A stretch of 11,348 nucleotides of DNA. Source: Candidatus Woesearchaeota archaeon (lineage in GTDB: Archaea > Nanobdellota > Nanobdellia > Woesearchaeales > UBA10200). Position 1 is the stretch's first letter. Each line of letters starts with the position of its first letter. The notes beneath the pieces are model-generated. The model did not search any database. It was not told the origin of the DNA and saw only the letters and a program-made list of their open reading frames with translations. A program made the translations under genes and the position numbers. The stretch is from contig JAGVZX010000096.1 in the NCBI GenBank assembly GCA_018302185.1, positions 1-11,348 of the forward strand, in the 5' to 3' direction. Of the stretch, positions 6,705 through 11,348 are shown in pieces.

Positions 6705-6759
6705 GAATTAGTGGATTAAATTTTTACTCAGATAACGAGATCAAAGAGGCAGATAAATG

Positions 6760-8067
6760 TTAATTAGGAATAGGGCTACCTGCTTTTTTCGACCTGTCCA
6801 ATTGATACATCAATGCCTTTACCAAAGTATGTATCTGCGAGCGCTTCATAGGCATAGGAGCCTTATAAGTAGTGCCATCTTCTCTTTTGTGGCAAAAAGA
6901 CAGCTGAAGTGTCGTATCTGTCGGAAAATTGACATATCCATTATTAGCAAACGGCCTAGTGATACCTGATTCGATCCCTTTAATTGGCTGAGCAGGATAG
7001 TCAAGATGAATGCTCCTGCCATCTTGCAAAGTAAATCTGACACTCTCATTCTGCGTACTGAATTCGTCGCTTAATTTTCCAAATATCGTTGCGATCGAAT
7101 CATAGATAGCTTTTCTTTCATTACCTGTCCTTTTCACAGGTTTATATCTTATTGAAACCTTATGAACTGCATATGATTCTTCTCCTGTAATAGGGTCTGT
7201 ACCAGCATGCCTCAAGTTCAGGCTGACTTTGTAAGGAAGAGAGGGATCACTTGTGATCGTGCATAGCTTCCTAGCATTATCGCTTTGTTGAGAGGTAATA
7301 CTGTCTGTAGATAATCTATCAGCAGAGGGGATCGCTTCATAGCTATCCTCACTCTGCATCGTATGTAATGGTAATCCAGAAAGCTGCATGTCTAAGCTAT
7401 CATGTACCAATCTTATCTTTTCTTTATATGTCAATTGCTCATCAAGATTCTCTCTCTCAGAGTCATTTGCATTTAACAAGCCAACTGCGCTGTCAATAAG
7501 ATGTGCTAAATTTTCTCCTGATAATTCAGTGGCAATAGGAACTATATCTCCTCCTTTCTCTTGCTTTTCTGCTTTCCAGAAATAATTTATCTTGCCTGTA
7601 TTATCTATCTTTATGCCCATGAATCTTCTGCTAAACCTATCACCATTGCCTGTCTCATTCCCATCTCTATCTGGAGGTTCAGCAACCTGTATATATTTGC
7701 TGATATCTATATAAAGTGTATAACTTCTGCCTGATTTTCCAGAAGCCCCTTGAACAACAGATACATCGGTATTTGGGCTGTAGCGGTCCCAAAGCATATC
7801 AACAACATGCTCAAGCCATGCATCTTTGTCAGAAGGGGAAAAGCTGTTATCAGTGACAACAAGAGACGCAATCTCATATACGCCATCCCAATGGTTGACT
7901 ATATATGTTTCAACAGTATATTGTCCAGATGAAGAACTAAATCTGACTGGCTGAATCTCTTTTGGCTGAGAGCCTGATGTGCCAGTATTGGCAGATGGAA
8001 ATTCATGTGAACTTGCAGTGATCTCTTCCAGAAACTTTGATGCTAATTCAGTGTTTAACTCATCCAT
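6760..8067 (-). CDS. Unrecognised 435-aa protein with two copies of an alpha/beta unit; paralog of the 401-aa protein
   Basis: I do not recognise this family. There is no signal peptide or membrane helix, so it is probably cytosolic. It begins with a short helix (1-18) and a Ser/Gly-rich linker. Unit A (about 49-200) runs YTVETYIVNH, IASLVVTD, a helix with WLEHVVDMLWDRY (84-96), strands SYTLYIDI and FMGIKID, GKINYFW, and a closing helix NLAHLIDSAVGLL (186-198). A polar, Ser-rich linker (200-275) follows. Unit B (about 279-424) repeats the order: YKVSLNLRH, VHKVSIRY, helix SIATIFGKLSDEF (324-336), VRFTLQDG and IHLDYP, TLQLSFCHK, and closing helix SQIHTLVKALMYQL (410-423). The 401-aa neighbour shares unit B best (YNLSLRLRQ, IDPISSEPVYEV, TKSQILVLANALM). 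It lies 162 bp after that gene, with a possible promoter of its own, and converges with deoxyhypusine synthase. Function unknown. Confidence 0.78.
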   Translation of the reverse strand: MDELNTELASKFLEEITASSHEFPSANTGTSGSQPKEIQPVRFSSSSGQYTVETYIVNHWDGVYEIASLVVTDNSFSPSDKDAWLEHVVDMLWDRYSPNTDVSVVQGASGKSGRSYTLYIDISKYIQVAEPPDRDGNETGNGDRFSRRFMGIKIDNTGKINYFWKAEKQEKGGDIVPIATELSGENLAHLIDSAVGLLNANDSERENLDEQLTYKEKIRLVHDSLDMQLSGLPLHTMQSEDSYEAIPSADRLSTDSITSQQSDNARKLCTITSDPSLPYKVSLNLRHAGTDPITGEESYAVHKVSIRYKPVKRTGNERKAIYDSIATIFGKLSDEFSTQNESVRFTLQDGRSIHLDYPAQPIKGIESGITRPFANNGYVNFPTDTTLQLSFCHKREDGTTYKAPMPMKRSQIHTLVKALMYQLDRSKKAGSPIPN

Positions 8068-8087
8068 CAGTATCAGCTATTAGACGG

Positions 8088-8100
8088 TATTTTAAAATAT
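8088..8100 (-). promoter_or_regulatory. TATA-like box just before the 435-aa gene
   Basis: The minus strand reads GGGAAATATTTTAAAATACCG, an A-rich BRE-like stretch followed by a box A-like core centred about 27 bp before the ATG at 8067. That predicts a leaderless transcript. No Shine-Dalgarno site precedes the ATG, which agrees with this. Confidence 0.42.
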
Positions 8101-8163
8101 TTCCCTTATTTTTTTGAGTTAGGTGTTTTATCAGAAATTCTTAACTCATTAGGAATCTGATTC

Positions 8164-8185
8164 AGGATATAAATAGGATATAAAT
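8164..8185. repeat. Perfect 11-bp tandem repeat containing TATA-like sequence
   Basis: AGGATATAAAT occurs twice head to tail (8164-8174 and 8175-8185) in the 162-bp gap between the two paralogous genes. On the minus strand each copy reads ATTTATATCCT, so this may be a doubled box A serving the 435-aa gene with a leader near 75 nt, or a protein-binding site. The 11-bp period equals about one helical turn. Confidence 0.4.
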
Positions 8186-8229
8186 ATCAGGTATTGCAAA
8201 CTAATCTAATCTCACTAGATGAAAAACAT

Positions 8230-9435
8230 TTACGATCTTGCAGCACCATAACTTATCTCGCTTTTGTGATTATGGCTCATCAAAGCATTTGCAAGAACTA
8301 ATATCTGGGATTTAGTCAGCAATAATGGCGCATCTGTCTCTTTTCCTGGGATATCCTCCCTATAAAATCTGATGGCATAGGCATTGCTAGAAGTAAATGA
8401 AACCTCCTTTTGGTCAGCATACTTCCTGCCATCATCGGCTCTTTGCTCAGATTCTGAGGTAATACCATCAAAAGTTTCTGGCAAAGTATCTGGAAACACT
8501 TGTGCCTCAAGCCCGTAAGCGCTTCCATCTGCATGATCAGTGAAAGTAAAATTTGCTTCCCTATTTTCACTGATAAATTTATCATTTAATCTTTTTACTA
8601 TGCCATGGATCTCCCTTAGTTGAGCATCATAATATCCTTCATTTGTCTCACCGCCATAGATGCTTTCTTCAGGATCTTCCAATTCAATCCTAAACACCTC
8701 GTAAACAGGCTCGCTTGAGATAGGGTCAATTGCCACCTGGCGTAATCTCAAGCTTAGGTTGTATGAGCCAAGAACATCAGTAGCTATTTCAGAATATGCT
8801 TTGTCTGGATCATTCTCAAAAGGATCTAATAAATTTGCTAAATCCTGATACGTCATCCTGTGAAGATCCCTAAATGATGACCTTGGAGCTAATCCCGTTT
8901 CAGTGTATCCTAAAGCATCTAATGCAGAATCAATAGCTTCTCCAAGAGCTCTTCGCTTATATACTGTGAAAGGAATAGTAGTTTCATTTGTTTGTGAATC
9001 GTATTCTTGAGTATAAATCTTGATCTCACCATCAGAATTTGCTTCTATCACACGATATTTAGCTACGCTATGTTTCTCTTTCCCTATCAGTTCCATAAAG
9101 AAATGCCTTTTGAGCCCTGGCTGCTCATCTTGATATTCAATCAAGCCATCAAACATATCCCTAAGGGTAGCAACAATGCCAGAGAGCCATTCTTCTTTAT
9201 CTCCATTCTTAAATTTTTCATCCTTAATAGTCAACTGTCTAAGATAAAGAAAATTTCCATCGTAGTTGATCACTTCAGCAGAAATAGCATAACCCTGTCT
9301 TTTGAACTCAACAACATGAGGAGGGAAGAGAAAAGGGTCTGCAACTAATGCATCTATTCTTTTTTTAGGGATATCCTGATCTTCCCTTATTTTTGCTTCA
9401 AGGTCCCTTACGATATCTACAGTCAAGTTATTCAT
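8230..9435 (-). CDS. Unrecognised 401-aa protein with two copies of an alpha/beta unit; paralog of the 435-aa protein
   Basis: I do not recognise this family. It is acidic, lacks cysteine altogether and has no signal peptide or membrane helix, so it is probably cytosolic. After an N-terminal helix (1-30), unit A (about 48-176) shows YAISAEVIN, LRQLTIKD, helix WLSGIVATLRDMF (83-95), strands FFMELIG and AKYRVIEA, GEIKIYTQE, and closing helix ALGEAIDSALDALG (163-176). Unit B (about 225-388) shows YNLSLRLRQ, YEVFRIEL, helix REIHGIVKRLNDKF (274-287), ANFTFTD, YAIRFYRED, and closing helix SQILVLANALMSH (376-388). The order matches both halves of the 435-aa protein, including the D-x-x-W-L before the first helix. 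It starts 22 bp after the 258-aa gene and has AAAGGT about 10 nt before its ATG, so the two are co-transcribed. It could be a scaffold, a binding protein or a component of an unknown complex; nothing catalytic is evident. Confidence 0.78.
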   Translation of the reverse strand: MNNLTVDIVRDLEAKIREDQDIPKKRIDALVADPFLFPPHVVEFKRQGYAISAEVINYDGNFLYLRQLTIKDEKFKNGDKEEWLSGIVATLRDMFDGLIEYQDEQPGLKRHFFMELIGKEKHSVAKYRVIEANSDGEIKIYTQEYDSQTNETTIPFTVYKRRALGEAIDSALDALGYTETGLAPRSSFRDLHRMTYQDLANLLDPFENDPDKAYSEIATDVLGSYNLSLRLRQVAIDPISSEPVYEVFRIELEDPEESIYGGETNEGYYDAQLREIHGIVKRLNDKFISENREANFTFTDHADGSAYGLEAQVFPDTLPETFDGITSESEQRADDGRKYADQKEVSFTSSNAYAIRFYREDIPGKETDAPLLLTKSQILVLANALMSHNHKSEISYGAARS

Positions 9436-9457
9436 TTTGTATTATACCTTTATTTCA

Positions 9458-10234
9458 TTATGACCTTACTTGCATTGCTGCTAATGGAGTACTTGTTACT
9501 GGAGCGCCAAAGTATACAGGGCGAAATTCATTTTGCATTTTTCTCTCGATTGCCAAGCCTATGTACACCTGCACTTGCGTCAAAAGCCTTTCAAATTGTA
9601 TTTTTGCATCTGTCAAATCATCTCTAAATCTTTGCCTCAATACCTCTTTACCAACAGGAAGCCAGTCAGAATAACCTCCATATGCATCGTGCGCAGCTTT
9701 CAAGTATAGCAATGCCTTGAAAACATCCATACCTAAGTTTTTAGCTCTAGCCATCATGTCTTCTCCAGAGTTTAGCTGATTTAATCTGGCAAACCTATTT
9801 TGATAATCCTGCAGGTTTGCTGAAGGAAAGAATATGTCACGTTCCATTCTGGATATTGCATCTTTTAGATATCCATCATAAAGTTTTTTATGTTCAGGTC
9901 TAAGGTCTTTTATTGGCTGATGGAAAGGATTAGCAGGAACAAAATATTCTCTTTCAAGCTTTGCTTTCAAACCTGTTCTTCTTCTCTCAACTTCAGGTTC
10001 TGGAGTAGCTGCACCAGGTGTTTTATTATGTTTAGGGGTGTCAGAAGAGGAGGGAGACTTGTCAGAAGAAATAGTTGTCTCTTCACTTACCCTGTCATCT
10101 AAACTACCTGGATACCCATTGCCCATAAAATTAGGGGCAGGTGATTTTCCATGACAACCAATAATTTCTCCTGTATTAGGATCTCTATACCAATTTCCTA
10201 GTGAAAATTCCAATATAAAATTTTTATTTGCCAT
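9458..10234 (-). CDS. Unrecognised 258-aa protein: short N-terminal motif, disordered linker, helical C-terminal domain
   Basis: I do not recognise this protein. Residues 1-42 form a compact-looking N-terminal segment with WYRDPNTGEIIGCHG (15-29), a turn-rich motif with the only cysteine (Cys27) followed by His28. Residues 43-86 are Ser, Thr, Pro and charged residues, surely a flexible linker. From about 88 to 240 the protein is mostly helical: GLKAKLEREY, a long helix around HKKLYDGYLKDAISRMERDI (115-134), NRFARLNQL, a helix MMARAKNLGMDVFKALLYLKAA (160-181), then a long helix from about 196 to 234 with coiled-coil-like spacing. No signal peptide or membrane span is seen. It heads the unknown cluster, starting at an ATG at 10234 with no Shine-Dalgarno site but a TATA-like sequence about 40 bp upstream, and precedes the 401-aa gene by 22 bp. 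The pairing suggests joint function with the two repeat proteins. Confidence 0.72.
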   Translation of the reverse strand: MANKNFILEFSLGNWYRDPNTGEIIGCHGKSPAPNFMGNGYPGSLDDRVSEETTISSDKSPSSSDTPKHNKTPGAATPEPEVERRRTGLKAKLEREYFVPANPFHQPIKDLRPEHKKLYDGYLKDAISRMERDIFFPSANLQDYQNRFARLNQLNSGEDMMARAKNLGMDVFKALLYLKAAHDAYGGYSDWLPVGKEVLRQRFRDDLTDAKIQFERLLTQVQVYIGLAIERKMQNEFRPVYFGAPVTSTPLAAMQVRS

Positions 10235-10246
10235 TCTTAGTCACGT

Positions 10247-10330
10247 TTAGTTTTTTCTTAGTTTTTTGTTTGTTATATGTTTTTTAGTTTTCTTAACTTT
10301 CTTATTTCGTAAATCTATTTTTTCATACTA
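10247..10330. repeat. T-rich tract with an 11-bp near-perfect tandem repeat
   Basis: On the plus strand TTAGTTTTTTC (10247-10257) and TTAGTTTTTTG (10258-10268) stand head to tail, and further T-runs continue to about 10325. On the minus strand this is an A-rich leader and promoter region for the 258-aa gene, and it contains a TATA-like ACATATAAC (10271-10280). For any plus-strand transcript it would act as a terminator, though no plus-strand gene ends here. Confidence 0.4.
10268..10281 (-). promoter_or_regulatory. Candidate TATA box of the unknown three-gene cluster
   Basis: The minus strand reads AACATATAACAAAC, centred about 41 bp before the ATG at 10234, predicting a leader of about 15 nt. 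The surroundings are very A-rich, so the match is only moderately specific. Confidence 0.35.
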
Positions 10331-10419
10331 ATCTTAATTTTGATATTAGTTTATCATTAAGTCCTTATCACGCTCTTTTTTATGGCATCAAAAGAAATTA
10401 AGTCAAAATTGAGGTATAA

Positions 10420-10436
10420 TGTTGAAAAAATCAACA
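10420..10436 (-). terminator. Hairpin with U-tract loop at the end of the small minus-strand unit
   Basis: TGTTGA-AAAAA-TCAACA on the plus strand is a perfect 6-bp inverted repeat. Read on the minus strand, the loop plus its edge gives a run of T, and the TGA stop codon of the 73-aa ORF lies within the stem. This is a plausible 3' end for the short transcription unit that begins near 10652. Confidence 0.4.
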
Positions 10437-10652
10437 GCCGATGACTGAAATATTAGCCATGACGCTAACCTGTTTCAGTGGCAGTAGATAAATAGAAATC
10501 AGATTATCTATCGCTTCGTTAAATCTCCCTATTGCTTTATCTAGGGTTGCTGTATAGGTTGTTGCTTTATTGTTCATTGTTCTCAAGGCTCGTGTTGCTG
10601 TATTCAGCTTTGCTGTTACTAACACCTTTTTTACGATTATTTCTAATCTCAA
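10431..10652 (-). CDS. Possible small 73-aa protein (TTG start), or a small RNA
   Basis: The frame is 73 residues from a TTG at 10652, or 48 residues from an internal ATG at Met26. It is rich in Ala, Thr, Lys and Leu and looks like one long amphipathic helix (about residues 8-50: VLVTAKLNTATRALRTMNNK and on). Codon choice (GCA, ATA, AGA, GAT, AAA) matches the surrounding genes. A TATA-like box (10671-10684) sits about 26 bp before the TTG, which would make the mRNA leaderless, and a hairpin overlaps the stop codon, so promoter, frame and end agree with each other. Against it: no ATG at the start, no Shine-Dalgarno site, and no recognisable family. A noncoding transcript of about 230 nt from the same promoter is an equal alternative. 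Confidence 0.35.
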   Translation of the reverse strand: MRLEIIVKKVLVTAKLNTATRALRTMNNKATTYTATLDKAIGRFNEAIDNLISIYLLPLKQVSVMANISVIGC

Positions 10653-10670
10653 AATAGTATCATCATCTAA

Positions 10671-10684
10671 CTAAAATATAATCT
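10671..10684 (-). promoter_or_regulatory. TATA-like box of the small minus-strand unit
   Basis: The minus strand reads AGATTATATTTTAG. Its distance of about 26 bp to the TTG at 10652 is the usual archaeal TATA-to-start distance, so a transcript would begin at or next to that codon. Confidence 0.35.
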
Positions 10685-10760
10685 TTACCAGCCACCACAT
10701 TAGTTGTAAAATAAGAGAAGTTTGCATACTATATAAACATGATGACAAAAATACTAGTTT

Positions 10761-10787
10761 TCAGTGATAAATGACCAATTTCACTGA
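10761..10787. repeat. Imperfect palindrome upstream of the ACT-domain regulator
   Basis: TCAGTGATAAAT (10761-10772) and ATTTCACTGA (10778-10787) are inverted copies around the 5-base centre GACCA, giving a 10-bp stem with a 2-base bulge. It lies about 30 bp upstream of the BRE/TATA of the ACT-domain gene and could be an operator for that or another regulator, or a hairpin in a transcript started from the TATATAAAC box at 10731-10739. Confidence 0.4.
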
Positions 10788-10811
10788 TTTTTGACTGATT
10801 TGTGTATAAAA

Positions 10812-10829
10812 CAGAAACCTTTAAATATA
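10812..10829 (+). promoter_or_regulatory. BRE and TATA box of the ACT-domain regulator (leaderless promoter)
   Basis: CAGAAACC directly before TTTAAATATA is a strong BRE plus box A. Its centre is about 32 bp before the ATG at 10857, predicting a leader of 0-6 nt. No Shine-Dalgarno site is present. Confidence 0.6.
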
Positions 10830-10856
10830 AGCGCTAAACTTCAAACTTTGAACATA

Positions 10857-11348
10857 ATGAGCAGCGTAAACCAACAGGTGTGGAAGCTAATATCTGCAGA
10901 CGTAAGTATACAGAAGGGCTTAAAGAGAGATATAATCAACATTCGCGGCTTGGCTAAATTCTTCATGAAGAGATATGGTGTTAAAGCCAGCTTAGACAGC
11001 GTTATAAGTGCTATAAGACGATACGACGGCAGCGAAAGCTTTGTAGAAGATGATGTTGTAAGCGTTTTTAAGAACAGCATAATCTCTACAAAAAACAATG
11101 TTGTGTGCGTAAGCTTACGATTGGATGCAGTCAGACAATTGCCTAAATTAGTAGATATGCAAAACAACCATCAGCTCAGTTATCATATCAAGCTCGTGAC
11201 TGGCCCAAACTCAATCAAGCTTTTGACTGATAATGTTGAGAAAGACAAGGTTCTTGGATTGTTCAATGAAAAGTATATAGTGAATGTAGAAGATGATCTG
11301 AGCGAAATTAGTGTAAGCTTGAGCCAGAAAGCGATTTCCACAAAAGGA
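10857..11348 (+). CDS. ACT-domain predicted regulator of amino-acid metabolism, partial (C-terminus beyond window end)
   Basis: The frame is open from the ATG at 10857 through the last base, giving 164 residues. Residues 7-56 (VWKLISADVSIQKGLKRD, then LAKFFMKRYG and LDSVISAIRRYD) look like a small helical, winged-helix-type DNA-binding region; this segment is typical of the archaeal proteins described as predicted regulators of amino acid metabolism containing an ACT domain (COG2150). From about residue 80 the pattern NVVCVSLRLD, a helix, HIKLVTGPNSIKLLTD, a helix KDKVLGLFNEK and ISVSLSQKAI alternates strand and helix as in ACT domains, which bind amino acids. It would therefore be an amino-acid-responsive transcription factor in the cytosol. 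It has its own promoter, with an imperfect palindrome upstream that could serve autoregulation. Its ligand and targets cannot be read here, though the glutamate dehydrogenase gene in the same window is a natural candidate target. Confidence 0.65.
   Translation, partial: MSSVNQQVWKLISADVSIQKGLKRDIINIRGLAKFFMKRYGVKASLDSVISAIRRYDGSESFVEDDVVSVFKNSIISTKNNVVCVSLRLDAVRQLPKLVDMQNNHQLSYHIKLVTGPNSIKLLTDNVEKDKVLGLFNEKYIVNVEDDLSEISVSLSQKAISTKG

Noticed and set aside
10382..10444. Plus-strand 20-codon frame MASKEIKSKLRYNVEKINSR
   Set aside because: It looks protein-like but is very short, has no continuation in any frame, no Shine-Dalgarno site, and overlaps the hairpin of the opposite-strand unit.
10739..10799. 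Possible C/D-box guide RNA (ATGATGA near 10739, CTGA boxes at 10784 and 10794)
   Set aside because: The C and D boxes could be paired, and flanking TATATAAA / TTTGTGTATA could pair weakly, but there is no proper internal D' box and the guide spacing is wrong. The hairpin reading at 10761-10787 explains the symmetry better.

Overview
The window looks like chromosomal DNA of an AT-rich archaeon, most likely a small-genome DPANN-type lineage such as Woesearchaeota or Pacearchaeota. The evidence is a deoxyhypusine synthase gene (absent from nearly all bacteria), archaeal type IV pilin-like prepilins, TATA-type promoters placed 25-30 nt before start codons, GGTG-type Shine-Dalgarno sites on operon-internal genes, and an archaeal ACT-domain regulator. 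The lineage assignment is inference from gene style; no rRNA or tRNA is present.

Region 1 (1-4020, minus strand) is a cell-surface cluster. It reads from a strong TATA box near 4007 through two tandem paralogous pilin-like proteins (3918-3271 and 3253-2618), a two-helix small membrane protein (2550-2338), a cysteine-rich lipoprotein-like protein built from a duplicated module (2275-722) and a third prepilin-like protein cut by the window edge (629-1). Together they look like the subunits and an anchor of an extracellular filament or adhesive structure, but no assembly ATPase or prepilin peptidase lies in the window.

Region 2 (4021-6704, plus strand) is housekeeping: glutamate dehydrogenase with an unusually long, repeat-containing leader, a T-rich terminator, then deoxyhypusine synthase with a promoter that predicts a leaderless mRNA.

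Region 3 (6760-10234, minus strand) is a block of three proteins I do not recognise. The 258-aa gene is followed after 22 bp by a 401-aa gene, then by a 435-aa gene. The last two are diverged paralogs, and each appears to be two copies of one roughly 150-residue alpha/beta unit, so the locus carries four copies of an unnamed domain. This is the most promising undescribed material here.

Region 4 (10235-11348) has a 620-bp stretch with a T-rich tract, a probable small transcription unit on the minus strand (73-aa ORF or small RNA), a hairpin-forming imperfect palindrome, and a strong promoter for a plus-strand ACT-domain regulator of amino-acid metabolism that runs off the window end.

A recurring pattern is that genes at the head of transcription units tend to have a TATA box about 25-30 bp before the start codon (leaderless), while genes inside operons have GGTG-type ribosome binding sites.
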